From Maricaulis sp048268525 (GTDB taxonomy: Bacteria; Pseudomonadota; Alphaproteobacteria; Caulobacterales; Maricaulaceae): DNA of 64,000 bases. Shown piece by piece: positions 43,273 to 51,738 of the stretch. The stretch's first letter is position 1; each line of letters starts with the position of its first letter. The notes below the pieces were generated by a model, which was not told the DNA's origin, ran no database searches, and was given only the letters and a program-made list of their open reading frames with translations. The translations under genes were made by a program, and so were the position numbers. The DNA is taken from assembly GCF_048268525.1 (NCBI RefSeq), contig NZ_JBLWVH010000018.1:1-64000 (forward strand), given 5' to 3'.

Positions 43273-43585
43273 GGCGGGTGCCAGACGCGGGTGGCAGCAT
43301 GCCCGACTGGTCGGACAGGCTGTTTTGGTAGGTCACCCAGAAGTCGATCATTTCAGGCCAGATCCGATCGATGAGGTCGATCGCCAGGCCGTGCAGTTCT
43401 GCTGACCGTCGGGCGTTGGATAGCACCGCCTCCTGACGGTTGGCATCGACGACAGCAAGGTTTGACGACGACTTCAGTCGCGCCGCCCGGGTCACCAGGC
43501 GGTGCCGCCGGGCCAACAGGCTGACCAAGGCCGCGTCGACGGTGTCTATTTCCTGTCGGACACGATCAAGCGGAGACCGTGTCAT
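43235..43585 (-). CDS. Chorismate-mutase-like (AroQ/PchB) protein coupled to ubiV
   Basis: This 116-residue all-helical protein has the AroQ pattern: LDRVRQEIDTVDAALVSLLARRHRLVTRAARLK, then VVDANRQEAVLSNARRSAELHGL and IDRIWPEMIDFWV. The active-site Arg/Lys/Arg positions are plausible. AroQ proteins convert chorismate to prephenate; the related PchB removes pyruvate from isochorismate. The ATG at 43585 overlaps the ubiV stop by four bases. It is therefore the last gene of the ubiTUV operon, so a role in supplying the ubiquinone ring precursor is possible but unproven. Confidence 0.8.
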   Translation of the reverse strand: MTRSPLDRVRQEIDTVDAALVSLLARRHRLVTRAARLKSSSNLAVVDANRQEAVLSNARRSAELHGLAIDLIDRIWPEMIDFWVTYQNSLSDQSGMLPPASGTRLNQLVQPQEPHH

Positions 43586-44481
43586 TGCGTCGACCATTCC
43601 ATCCCGGGTCGCCCGCCGAGATATCCGTTGATCACGGGGCGGTCGAGTACATCGGCTTTCAGCGCATTCTTGAGCTCCAAAGGAGCGATTTGATCGTCTA
43701 GAAAATGCCGGAATGCTGCGGCGACCCGAACCATGTCAACCGAATGTGGTGACAGACGCACCGCGGCGATGCCGGCGCGCCGCAGGTCGAACGAGGGTGT
43801 CGTCGCCAGGTGAACGCCGTCGGACAGGGTCTGCAAGCCGTTAAAGGCAAGGAACGGGGCGCCGTCGACAGTGCTGACAGTTTTTCCGTCCGGGTCTTCT
43901 TCACAGAAATAGCGGCAACTGTCCTTGTTGAGGCTGTGAAAACGCGCGTGGTAGCAGCGACCGGAATGTGCCAGTGGCAATCGACCAAAGCCGAACACCT
44001 CTATCGGCATGTCCGGGCGGGCGGCATGGACGGCGCGGATCGCAGCGAGTGACATTTCAACCGGCGGGCACCAACGTGTACAGCCTTCATCCTGTAGCGC
44101 AGCGAGGGCGGTCTCGTTGTAGATGTTGAGCATCGGGCCTGCTGTGAAAGGCCTTCCATTTCTCGCGGCCAGCGCGCCGATATCGTTGACCTCGATTTCG
44201 GCGTCAAAGGTGGACAGGGATGCGGTGGCGCTTCTTTCGCGCTTGTTGGTCGGCGAGCAAAGCGTCGACCAAACCACTGTTTTGCCGGCGCGTTCCAGCC
44301 GCTCCGCGGCATCCACCAGCGTGGATTCCACGAGCGGGCTGCGCTTGCCGCACACAACCTCGCCAACGTACACGCGATCGATGACGGATTCGTCGGCAAT
44401 GCGCGCGTAGAAATCGGCCAGGGTCTGGACCGGCCAATTGAAAAACAGGGGGCCGAGCGTGAGTTCAATGGGAGCGGTCAT
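43582..44481 (-). CDS. ubiV: O2-independent ubiquinone hydroxylation protein UbiV
   Basis: This 299-residue protein resembles U32 peptidases and partners UbiU in oxygen-independent hydroxylation of the ubiquinone ring. Likely 4Fe-4S ligands are Cys44 (GEVVCGKR), Cys176 (SGRCYHARFH), Cys189 and Cys193 (KDSCRYFCEEDPDG), with the Cys-x3-Cys pair of UbiV. The ATG at 44481 overlaps the ubiU stop by four bases and is chosen over an upstream in-frame codon lying inside ubiU. N-terminal LTLGPLFFNWP is typical. Confidence 0.92.
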   Translation of the reverse strand: MTAPIELTLGPLFFNWPVQTLADFYARIADESVIDRVYVGEVVCGKRSPLVESTLVDAAERLERAGKTVVWSTLCSPTNKRERSATASLSTFDAEIEVNDIGALAARNGRPFTAGPMLNIYNETALAALQDEGCTRWCPPVEMSLAAIRAVHAARPDMPIEVFGFGRLPLAHSGRCYHARFHSLNKDSCRYFCEEDPDGKTVSTVDGAPFLAFNGLQTLSDGVHLATTPSFDLRRAGIAAVRLSPHSVDMVRVAAAFRHFLDDQIAPLELKNALKADVLDRPVINGYLGGRPGMEWSTQ

Positions 44482-45479
44482 CGCCACGTCTTCCTGTAAG
44501 CGCCGGTTGTCGACCGGTGCCCCTCCGTCATGTGGTCCAAGGCCGCGGCTTGCGACACGCAATTGCTATCTCCTGCTTGCAGCCGATCGATGGCGTTGCG
44601 AAACTCCCGGGTGACCCGTTCGACATAGGCCTTTCCGCGTTGGCGCCCTTCGATTTTCAAGGCTGTGACCCCCGCATCGGCGAGCTCGGGAAGGACGTCG
44701 AGCGTATTCAGACTGACCGGGTCCTCGAACAGGTGCGCTGTCTGGCCGCCTGCACTGAACTTGCCTTTGCACAAGGTCGGGTAGCCGATTGGTTTGTTGT
44801 GGTTTTCGCGTTGAATGGTGAGGCCTGACAGTCGCGCTGACTTGTACTCGGCATCGCGGGTGTAACTGACAGCCTCTGCTGGCGAGCAGACGCCCGACAG
44901 GTTGGGTGACCGCCCGGTGACGAAAGACGACAGGTGGCAGCGCCCTTCGGTCATCACGCACAGGCCGCCGAACGCAAAGGCTTCAATCTCGACATTCACC
45001 TCAGCGGCGAGGTTGCCGATTTCGGGAATGCTGAGAATGCGCGGTAAAACCACGCGTTTGACGCCAAAGCGGCGGGCGTAGAACTCGACCGCCTCGGCAG
45101 TCCCGGCAGCGGCCTGAACGGACAGGTGGAGGCGCAGATCGGGATAGCGCTCTGCCGCATGGTCAAGCACACCGATATCGGCGGCGACGATTGCGTCCGC
45201 GCCCGCCTCCCGGGCGCAGCGAACAGCATTTTTCCACGGCCCTGTATGCCCTGCGGCTGCGAATGTATTGATGGCGACAATGACGCGGGCGCCGAACGCA
45301 TGGGCAAATTCGACGGCGTCCCTCAGCTCGGCTTCGGAGAAGTTGAGACCAGGGAAGTTGCGGGCATTGGTTTCGTCACGCAGGCCGCAGTAAACGGTGT
45401 CCGCACCCGCGCGAATTGCCGCCTTGAGTGTTGCCGGTGTGCCGGCCGGTGCCACCAGTTCGAAGGGGGGAGGCTGCAT
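44478..45479 (-). CDS. ubiU: O2-independent ubiquinone hydroxylation protein UbiU
   Basis: This 333-residue U32-family protein has four cysteines (174, 181, 198, 237). Their spacing (7, 17, 39) equals that of the 4Fe-4S ligands I recall for E. coli UbiU (169, 176, 193, 232). Motifs include ELVAPAGTPATLKAAIRAGADTVYCGL, EAFAFGGLCVMTEGRCHLSS, GVCSPAEAVSY and KIEGRQRGKAYV. With UbiV it hydroxylates the quinone ring without oxygen. It starts directly after the ubiT stop. Confidence 0.94.
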   Translation of the reverse strand: MQPPPFELVAPAGTPATLKAAIRAGADTVYCGLRDETNARNFPGLNFSEAELRDAVEFAHAFGARVIVAINTFAAAGHTGPWKNAVRCAREAGADAIVAADIGVLDHAAERYPDLRLHLSVQAAAGTAEAVEFYARRFGVKRVVLPRILSIPEIGNLAAEVNVEIEAFAFGGLCVMTEGRCHLSSFVTGRSPNLSGVCSPAEAVSYTRDAEYKSARLSGLTIQRENHNKPIGYPTLCKGKFSAGGQTAHLFEDPVSLNTLDVLPELADAGVTALKIEGRQRGKAYVERVTREFRNAIDRLQAGDSNCVSQAAALDHMTEGHRSTTGAYRKTWR

Positions 45480-46016
45480 TCATCGTGCTCCTTGCCGGGA
45501 GGGACCGTCAGGTCCGGCTTGTCGGGCGGACAGGATCGGAAGAGCCAGGGGGAGAAGATCGGCGAGTGTCAGCTCGGCCTCTTCCAGGGCATTGCGCAAG
45601 CCGACAATCAGGCTGGTGTCGCCTTCGATCCACAGGTCGTTCGAGAAAAAGACCGCATCGCCGTCTTCGCGACCTTCGAAGACATTGATCAAGGTCCGGA
45701 TCGGCGCCTCAATCCTCGCATCACTCGGCCGGGGGGCGCGGCAGGCGATGGCCCGGACACGCGGATCGAGTCCTCCCAGCGAGATCTGGAAGCTGACAGG
45801 CATGTCCGTTGGCGCGATGCAGACGGTCCGGTGTTGCGACAGGTCCATCCGGTCAAAGACATCGGGCCGCTTGCGGAGGATCCGACGCAAGGCGGCCGAC
45901 AGTCCCAGTGACAGCGGCAACAGCATGACGCCGCATGCGCTCTGAACGAGGCTCGAGTGCACGTCCTGCAGGCTGGGCAGACGAGGGCGGGCGTGGACGT
46001 TTCGTCGGGCTGGCAT
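45480..46016 (-). CDS. ubiT: SCP2-domain ubiquinone biosynthesis protein UbiT
   Basis: UbiT is an SCP2-domain lipid-binding accessory factor needed for anaerobic ubiquinone synthesis. The ATG at 46016 gives 178 residues, close to the E. coli protein; a GTG at 46052 would add 12 and lies near the expected transcription start. The SCP2-like half contains VSFQISLGGLDPRVRA, IRTLINVFEGREDGDAVFFSNDLWIEGDTSLIVGLRNALEEA. It heads the ubiT-ubiU-ubiV-chorismate-mutase-like operon behind an FNR box. Confidence 0.88.
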   Translation of the reverse strand: MPARRNVHARPRLPSLQDVHSSLVQSACGVMLLPLSLGLSAALRRILRKRPDVFDRMDLSQHRTVCIAPTDMPVSFQISLGGLDPRVRAIACRAPRPSDARIEAPIRTLINVFEGREDGDAVFFSNDLWIEGDTSLIVGLRNALEEAELTLADLLPLALPILSARQAGPDGPSRQGAR

Positions 46017-46083
46017 GGTTTGGGAATCTCTATGGGAGCTTTGACGTTTCACGCCCTTGTCACCTCATCGATACACTCACTAA

Positions 46084-46097
46084 TTGATAATTATCAA
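46084..46097. promoter_or_regulatory. Perfect FNR/Anr box upstream of ubiTUV
   Basis: TTGATAATTATCAA fits the FNR-family consensus TTGAT-N4-ATCAA without mismatch and is fully palindromic. Its centre is about 74 bases before the ubiT ATG, compatible with activation from about -41.5. It implies induction at low oxygen. Confidence 0.85.
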
Positions 46098-46169
46098 GTC
46101 TTGGAGATGCGACAAACGCGCACATCGAACAGGCTGCAAGGGCTGTGAAAGGCCTGACCAACACGCAAC

Positions 46170-46202
46170 AAAAAGCCCCGCAGCCTGGCTGCGGGGCTTT
46201 TC
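46170..46202 (-). terminator. Rho-independent terminator of folE
   Basis: AAAAGCCCCGCAGC and GCTGCGGGGCTTTT form a long stem with A- and T-runs on both sides, so it could work in either direction. It follows the folE stop by about 23 bases and insulates folE from the divergent ubiT promoter. Confidence 0.9.
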
Positions 46203-46224
46203 AGTGTTTGCGATGCTGTGACGA

Positions 46225-46842
46225 TCAGGCGCGTTCGAGCAGGCGCATGAAGCGATCTTTCAGATCGCGGTCATTGCGGAATTCGCCGGTGAAGGTGGTG
46301 GTGATGGTCGAGACATTCGGGTGGTGCACACCGCGCGTGGTCATGCACTGGTGCTTGGCGTCGACCAGCACGGCGACGCCGCGCGGTTCCATCGCCTCGG
46401 TCAGCGCGTCGGCGATCTGGGCGGTCATCGTCTCCTGCGTCTGCATGCGCTTGGAGAAAATTTCCACCACGCGGGCAATCTTGGAGATGCCGACCACGGC
46501 TTTAGACGGCAGATAGGCGACATGGGCCACGCCCATGATCGGGGCGAGGTGGTGTTCACAATGGCTCTCGACATCGATATTGGTCAGCATGACCATGTCG
46601 TCATAGCCCTGCACGTCCTCGAAGGTCTTGCCGAGTGCCTTGAGCGGGTCGGCGTCATAGCCGGAGAACCATTCCTCATAGGCCTTGACCACGCGCTTGG
46701 GCGTGTCGAGCAGGCCCTCACGGGTCGGATCATCGCCGGCCCAGGAGATCAGGGTCCGTACGGCGGCTTCGGCTTCTTCGCGGCTTGGCTTGGTCTTGGA
46801 GGCGGCTGCCAAGCGGGCAGCGTCAGGGGTCATGGCGTCCAT
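46225..46842 (-). CDS. folE: GTP cyclohydrolase I
   Basis: The enzyme converts GTP to dihydroneopterin triphosphate, the first step of folate synthesis. The 205-residue protein has the zinc and active-site motifs DVESHCEHHLAPIMGVAHVAYLPS, ARVVEIFSKRMQTQETMT and MTTRGVHHPNVSTITT (bacterial type, Cys in place of the usual second-Cys surroundings). The ATG at 46842 follows AAAGGA; a second ATG lies three codons in. It stands alone, transcribed leftward. Confidence 0.94.
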   Translation of the reverse strand: MDAMTPDAARLAAASKTKPSREEAEAAVRTLISWAGDDPTREGLLDTPKRVVKAYEEWFSGYDADPLKALGKTFEDVQGYDDMVMLTNIDVESHCEHHLAPIMGVAHVAYLPSKAVVGISKIARVVEIFSKRMQTQETMTAQIADALTEAMEPRGVAVLVDAKHQCMTTRGVHHPNVSTITTTFTGEFRNDRDLKDRFMRLLERA

Positions 46843-47075
46843 CCTTGCGGATCCTTTCGTTGACGGGTCGGCCTGCCATTTACGGGCAAACCGTAGTTCC
46901 GGTTTCCGGATCGCGGATATTGATGACAGATGAAACCTGCCGCGACCTGTATTCCTGTGCTATTGCGCCTGCGCGCACGGCGTTATTTAGGCGCTGGCGG
47001 CGCGGTTTCCAATGATTGGGTCGCATGCGGCACAAAATTTTTCAGTATCACACCAGACCAAAGACGGGTTTCCCC

Positions 47076-48461
47076 ATGACTTCGCTCACCCTTTTCGACA
47101 CGATGGCGCGCCGCAAGCGCGACTTCGAACCGACCGATCCCGGCCGGGTGACGATGTATGTCTGCGGACCGACCGTCTATTCCTACGCCCATATCGGCAA
47201 TGCCCGCCCGGCGGTCGTTTTCGACACGCTGTTCCGCGTCCTGCGCCGCCTCTATGGCGAGGACCAGGTGATCTATGCCCGCAACATCACCGATGTGGAC
47301 GACAAGATCATCGAGACGGCGCGTGAAAGCGGCAAGCCGATCGAGGACATCACCTCGCATTATGCCGACATTTACCGGGCCGACATGGGCGCGCTGGGTG
47401 TCACCCTGCCGACCATCGAGCCGCATGCGACCGACCACATTCCCGAGATGATCGGCATGGTGCAGAACCTCGTCTATAGCGGTCACGCCTATGAGGCCGA
47501 CGGTCATGTCCTGTTCGATGTATCGTCCTATGAGAAATACGGGCGCCTCTCCAATCGCGATCTCGACGACATGATCGCCGGCGCGCGGGTCGAGGTGGCC
47601 AGCTACAAGCGCAGCCCGGCTGATTTCGTGCTGTGGAAACCGGCCAAGGATGACGAGCCGGGCTGGGACAGTCCCTGGGGTCGTGGCCGTCCGGGCTGGC
47701 ACCTCGAATGTTCGGCCATGAGCGAGAAGCATCTCGGCAAGACGATCGACATTCATGGCGGCGGCACCGACCTGGTCTTCCCGCACCATGAGAACGAGAT
47801 CGCCCAGTCGGTCTGCGCCCACAAGGGCGCGCCGATGGCCAATTACTGGCTGCACAATGGCTTCCTGACCATGGGCACCGACAAGATGTCCAAGTCGCTG
47901 GGCAATGTTCAGCTGGTGCATGAGCTGATCAAGGATCATCCCGGCGAAGTGCTGCGCTATGCCCTGCTGACAGCGCATTACCGCGCACCGCTGACCTGGA
48001 CGGCGGACCTGTTGGCCAAGACGCGGCGCTCGCTCGACCGCATTTATGGCGTGCTGCGCCGGTTGGGCGATGTTGAAGCGACGCCGGGTGATGTGCCCGC
48101 GGCCTTCCTCGAGGCCCTGCACGACGATCTCAATACGCCCAAGGCCCTGTCCGAGCTGTTCCAGCTTGCCGGCAATGCCAACAAGGCTGCCAGCGATGTC
48201 GAGAAGGCCCGCGCCAAGGGTGAGCTGCTGGCTGCGGCCGGCATGCTCGGTCTCGGCCAGGCGGATCCGGATGCCTGGTTCGGTCTGACCGATCTTGATC
48301 CGGCCGAGCGGGCCAAGATCGATGATCTGATCCTCCGTCGTCAAACGGCGCGTGAGGAGAAGGACTGGCCGACCGCCGACGCGGTTCGCGACGAGCTCAA
48401 CGCGCTGAAGGTCCAGGTCGATGACGGGCCGGAAGGCTCGACCTGGCGCAAGCTGGGCTAG
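47076..48461 (+). CDS. cysS: Cysteinyl-tRNA synthetase
   Basis: This class I synthetase charges tRNA(Cys). From the ATG at 47076 the protein has 461 residues, the normal size. The HIGH-type motif is AHIGNARP and the KMSKS loop is DKMSKSLGN. The zinc ligands fall in MYVCGPTVY, WHLECSAMS and PHHENEIAQS. An in-frame extension 20 codons upstream is not supported by similarity. A small acidic protein gene follows after four bases. Confidence 0.96.
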   Translation: MTSLTLFDTMARRKRDFEPTDPGRVTMYVCGPTVYSYAHIGNARPAVVFDTLFRVLRRLYGEDQVIYARNITDVDDKIIETARESGKPIEDITSHYADIYRADMGALGVTLPTIEPHATDHIPEMIGMVQNLVYSGHAYEADGHVLFDVSSYEKYGRLSNRDLDDMIAGARVEVASYKRSPADFVLWKPAKDDEPGWDSPWGRGRPGWHLECSAMSEKHLGKTIDIHGGGTDLVFPHHENEIAQSVCAHKGAPMANYWLHNGFLTMGTDKMSKSLGNVQLVHELIKDHPGEVLRYALLTAHYRAPLTWTADLLAKTRRSLDRIYGVLRRLGDVEATPGDVPAAFLEALHDDLNTPKALSELFQLAGNANKAASDVEKARAKGELLAAAGMLGLGQADPDAWFGLTDLDPAERAKIDDLILRRQTAREEKDWPTADAVRDELNALKVQVDDGPEGSTWRKLG

Positions 48462-48465
48462 GGCG

Positions 48466-48735
48466 ATGGCACTCAAGGGCTTCAACGTGATGCTTCAGGC
48501 CGAAGATGCCGTGGGAGAATGTTTTGTCTCCTACGGTGTCGTCGCCGCCGATGCCGATGCCGCCGCCAAGCTGGCCGAGGGCGCGGCCCTGTCGGAAGGC
48601 TTCTGGGCGGTCGAGATCGAGGATGCCTGGGAGCCGGAGCCGGAAGAGGGCGACGCGCCGCTGGGCGACATCCCCGAAGTGCTGGGCCGGACCGAGCCGA
48701 CCTATCTCGACGAGGAAGATTACGAGGAGGATTGA
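48466..48735 (+). CDS. Small acidic protein of unknown function
   Basis: This 89-residue protein (MALKGFNVMLQAEDAVG) starts four bases past the cysS stop and is probably co-transcribed with it. The first 55 residues could form a small alpha/beta domain (CFVSYGVVAADADAAAKLAEG). The C-terminal third is strongly acidic (EPEPEEGD, DEEDYEED). No signal, membrane segment or metal motif is visible. It is unfamiliar to me; immediate proximity and codon use like cysS support it as real. Confidence 0.65.
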   Translation: MALKGFNVMLQAEDAVGECFVSYGVVAADADAAAKLAEGAALSEGFWAVEIEDAWEPEPEEGDAPLGDIPEVLGRTEPTYLDEEDYEED

Positions 48736-48804
48736 TCGGGCCGTCTCGCCTCGCGGGCACGGGCACTGGCGCAGTGGCGCATTCCTCCCTAGATTATCCC
48801 TGAC

Positions 48805-49269
48805 ATGAGCAATGACCTCTACTCCAATGCCGTCCTGCGGCTGGCGGCGGATATTCCGCGCATTGGGCGTCTCGCCCGGCCGCACGCGTCTGCACGCAAG
48901 GTCTCGCGCCTGTGCGGATCGGAGATCGAGGTGGATATCGCGATGGCTGGAACGCGGGTCGGTGACCTGGCGCTGCGGGTCAAGGCGTGTGCACTGGGAC
49001 AGGCCTCGGCGGCCATTCTCGGTCGCCACGTGATCGGCGCGTCGCAGAAAGACCTCGTCATGGCGCGCGATCAGCTCAAGGCCATGTTGAAAGAGGGCAA
49101 GCCGGCACCCAAGGGCCGCTTCGCCGAACTGGCCCTGCTGGAAAGCGCGCGCGCCTATCCGGCCCGGCACCAGTCGGTCATGCTGGCCTTCGAGGCGGTT
49201 GTCGATGCCGCCGCCACCGCGACGCGCGGCCGGGCGACCACACCGCAAAACACCCCGCTGACTGGCTAG
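48805..49269 (+). CDS. IscU/NifU-like scaffold-family protein lacking the full cysteine set
   Basis: This 154-residue protein resembles the IscU/NifU N-terminal scaffold fold: GSEIEVDIAMAGTRVGDLALRVKACALGQASAAILGRHVIG, then LKAMLKEGK and RHQSVMLAFEAV. Canonical scaffolds use three cysteines and an Asp. Here Cys37 (RLCGS) and Cys62 (KACALGQAS) are present, while the position of the third (usually before the final hydrophobic strand, CVLLPW-like) is Ser. It may be a degenerate or regulatory member. It precedes yidD, an arrangement I believe recurs in alphaproteobacteria. Confidence 0.75.
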   Translation: MSNDLYSNAVLRLAADIPRIGRLARPHASARKVSRLCGSEIEVDIAMAGTRVGDLALRVKACALGQASAAILGRHVIGASQKDLVMARDQLKAMLKEGKPAPKGRFAELALLESARAYPARHQSVMLAFEAVVDAAATATRGRATTPQNTPLTG

Positions 49270-49417
49270 GGCCGTCCGCGCCTGCCACGCCGGCAGGGTG
49301 CGATGGACGGTCCGCAAGGCAAGCAACCTCACCCCGATACTTTACTGCGGTCCGCGAAACGCGCTTCATGTCCACAGTGGACAGCGCGCACGGCGGCGTT
49401 AAAAGGCTTGATTCCAT

Positions 49418-49786
49418 ATGCGTTCACGCGGACGGAAATGGGGGCTCAAAGGCCCGGTATCCGGCATCATGCTGATCGGACTTCGTGTCTATCAGCTGAG
49501 CCTGTCACCGGTCTTCTATGCTCTCGGCATCCGCTGCCGGCATGAACCGACCTGCTCGCACTATGCCATGGACGCGATCCGCGCCCAGGGACCCTGGCGC
49601 GGCGGCTGGTTGACGCTGGGGCGGCTGGGCCGCTGCCGGCCCGGCGGCACATTCGGTGTCGATCCGGCCCCGCGCGAACAAAATGAAGCGCCCTGGTGGG
49701 CGGTCTGGCGATTCAGATCGAAACCGGGACGCATGACGGATGACAGGCTTCCGCCGGCAGACCGCGCCGACGACAAGGACATGTGA
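49418..49786 (+). CDS. yidD: Membrane protein insertion efficiency factor YidD
   Basis: This 122-residue protein has the amphipathic N-terminal helix GLRVYQLSLSPVFYALGIRC and the hallmark cysteine motif CRHEPTCSHYAMDAIRAQG. GWLTLGRLGRCRPGG follows. YidD aids YidC-dependent membrane insertion. It carries a longer than usual polar C-terminus (about 85-122). Its usual partners rnpA and yidC are not here. The stop overlaps the region of the thrS start, and 148 bases without a gene precede it. Confidence 0.9.
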   Translation: MRSRGRKWGLKGPVSGIMLIGLRVYQLSLSPVFYALGIRCRHEPTCSHYAMDAIRAQGPWRGGWLTLGRLGRCRPGGTFGVDPAPREQNEAPWWAVWRFRSKPGRMTDDRLPPADRADDKDM

Positions 49787-49788
49787 CA

Positions 49789-51723
49789 ATGATCAATGTG
49801 ACGCTTCCCGACGGATCCAAACGCGAACTGCCCGATGGGGCTTCCCCGCTGGACCTCGCGGCGGATATCTCCAAATCCCTCGCCAAGGCGGCCATCATCG
49901 CCCAGGTCGATGGTCAGGACTGGGACCTCAAACGACCGCTCGATGGTGACGCCCAGGTGGCCATCATCACGCGCAAGGACGAGAAGGCCCTCGAGGTCAT
50001 CCGCCACGACACGGCCCACATTCTCGCCCAGGCGGTACAGGACCTCTTCCCCGGCACCCAGGTCACGATCGGCCCGGCCATCGAGGACGGCTTCTACTAC
50101 GACTTCGCCCGCGACGAGCCGTTCACGCCGGACGATTTCGAGGCCATAGAGAAGCGCATGGCGGCCATTGTCGATGCCGACCTGCCCTTCGAGCGTGAGG
50201 TATGGGACCGCAATGACGCCATCGCCAAGTTCGAGGAGATGGGCGAGGCCTACAAGGCCGAGCTGATCCGCGACCTGCCGGAAGACGAGACGATCACCAT
50301 CTATCGCCAGGGCGAGTGGTTCGACCTCTGCCTCGGGCCGCATCTTCCCTCGACGGGCAAGATCGGCAAGGCGTTCAAGTTGATGAAAGTGGCCGGTGCC
50401 TATTGGCGCGGCGATCATCGCAACGCCATGCTGCAGCGGATCTACGGCACGGCCTGGGCCGATGACAAACAGCTCAAGGCGCATCTGCATCGCATCGAAG
50501 AGGCCGAGAAGCGCGACCACCGCAAACTCGGCAAGCAGATGGAACTCTTCCACTTCCAGGAAGAAGCCCAGGGCCAGGTGTTCTGGCATCCCAATGGCTG
50601 GCGGCTCTACCGCACGGTGACCAGCTATATGCGTCGCCGTCTCGAGGCCTCCGGCTATGTCGAGATCAAGACGCCGCAGTTGATGGATCGCAAGTTCTGG
50701 GAAGCGTCAGGCCACTGGGACAAGTATCGCGAGAACATGTTCATCTCCTCGATCGACCAGGAAGAAAAAGTCCTGGCCGTGAAGCCGATGAACTGCCCCT
50801 GCCACGTCCAGGTCTTCAACCAGGGCCAGAAGTCCTATCGCGACCTGCCGCTGCGCATGGCCGAGTTCGGCTCCTGCCACCGCTATGAGCCATCCGGCTC
50901 CCTGCACGGGCTGATGCGGGTCCGCGGCTTTGTGCAGGACGACGCCCACATCTTCTGCACCAGCGACCAGATCACGGCGGAAGTCAGCGATTTCTGTGAG
51001 CTGCTGAAATCCGTCTATGCCGATTTCGGCTTTGAGGAGCCGCGGATCAAATTCTCCGATCGCCCGGAACAGCGGGTCGGGTCGGACGAGGTCTGGGATC
51101 AGGCCGAAGCCTCGCTCAAGGCCGCGGCTGAAGCCTCGGGTCTCGACTATGAGTACAATCCGGGCGATGGCGCCTTCTACGGTCCCAAGCTCGACTTTGT
51201 GGTCAAGGATGCGATCGGCCGTGAGTGGCAAACGGGCACGATCCAGTGCGACTTCAACCTGCCGGAGCGTCTCGACGCCAGCTTCATCGGCGATGACAGC
51301 GAGAAGCATCGCCCGGTCATGCTGCACCGGGCCATCCTCGGCTCTCTGGAGCGTTTCCTCGGTGTGTTGATCGAGAGCTATGCCGGCAAGCTGCCATTCT
51401 GGCTGGCTCCGCGTCAGGTCGTGATCGCCACGATCACCTCCGACGCCGACGCCTATGCCGAAGAGGTCAAGGCGGCGATGCTCAAGGCCGGTCTCCACGC
51501 CGAGACCGACACGCGCAACGAGAAGATCAACTACAAGGTCCGCGAACATTCCGTCGGCAAGGTTCCGGTCATTGCCGTTGTCGGTCGCAAGGAAGCCGAA
51601 GAGGGCACGCTGGCCCTGCGCTTCCTCGGTGAAGGCGGCAAGACCCAGGAAATCATGTCGCTGGACGACGCCATTGCCCGCTTGAGCGAGGACGCCAAGG
51701 CGCCCGACCTCAAGCGCGCTTAG
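49789..51723 (+). CDS. thrS: Threonyl-tRNA synthetase
   Basis: This class II synthetase charges tRNA(Thr). The 644-residue protein has TGS (1-62) and editing (about 65-225) domains, including the editing-site HDTAHILAQAV. The catalytic core carries the zinc ligands in MNCPCHVQVF, RYEPSGSLHGLMRVRGFVQDD (motif 2 region) and HRAILGSLERF (motif 3). A C-terminal anticodon-binding domain completes it. The ATG at 49789 has AAGGAC eight bases upstream; GTG at 49783 is the alternative. It begins two bases past yidD. Confidence 0.97.
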   Translation: MINVTLPDGSKRELPDGASPLDLAADISKSLAKAAIIAQVDGQDWDLKRPLDGDAQVAIITRKDEKALEVIRHDTAHILAQAVQDLFPGTQVTIGPAIEDGFYYDFARDEPFTPDDFEAIEKRMAAIVDADLPFEREVWDRNDAIAKFEEMGEAYKAELIRDLPEDETITIYRQGEWFDLCLGPHLPSTGKIGKAFKLMKVAGAYWRGDHRNAMLQRIYGTAWADDKQLKAHLHRIEEAEKRDHRKLGKQMELFHFQEEAQGQVFWHPNGWRLYRTVTSYMRRRLEASGYVEIKTPQLMDRKFWEASGHWDKYRENMFISSIDQEEKVLAVKPMNCPCHVQVFNQGQKSYRDLPLRMAEFGSCHRYEPSGSLHGLMRVRGFVQDDAHIFCTSDQITAEVSDFCELLKSVYADFGFEEPRIKFSDRPEQRVGSDEVWDQAEASLKAAAEASGLDYEYNPGDGAFYGPKLDFVVKDAIGREWQTGTIQCDFNLPERLDASFIGDDSEKHRPVMLHRAILGSLERFLGVLIESYAGKLPFWLAPRQVVIATITSDADAYAEEVKAAMLKAGLHAETDTRNEKINYKVREHSVGKVPVIAVVGRKEAEEGTLALRFLGEGGKTQEIMSLDDAIARLSEDAKAPDLKRA

Positions 51724-51738
51724 GTACAGGATACCGCG

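Noticed and set aside
46843..47075. Possible small gene between folE and cysS
   Set aside because: Open frames here overlap folE on the opposite strand or end quickly. None has a ribosome binding site with convincing composition, so the gap is treated as divergent promoters.
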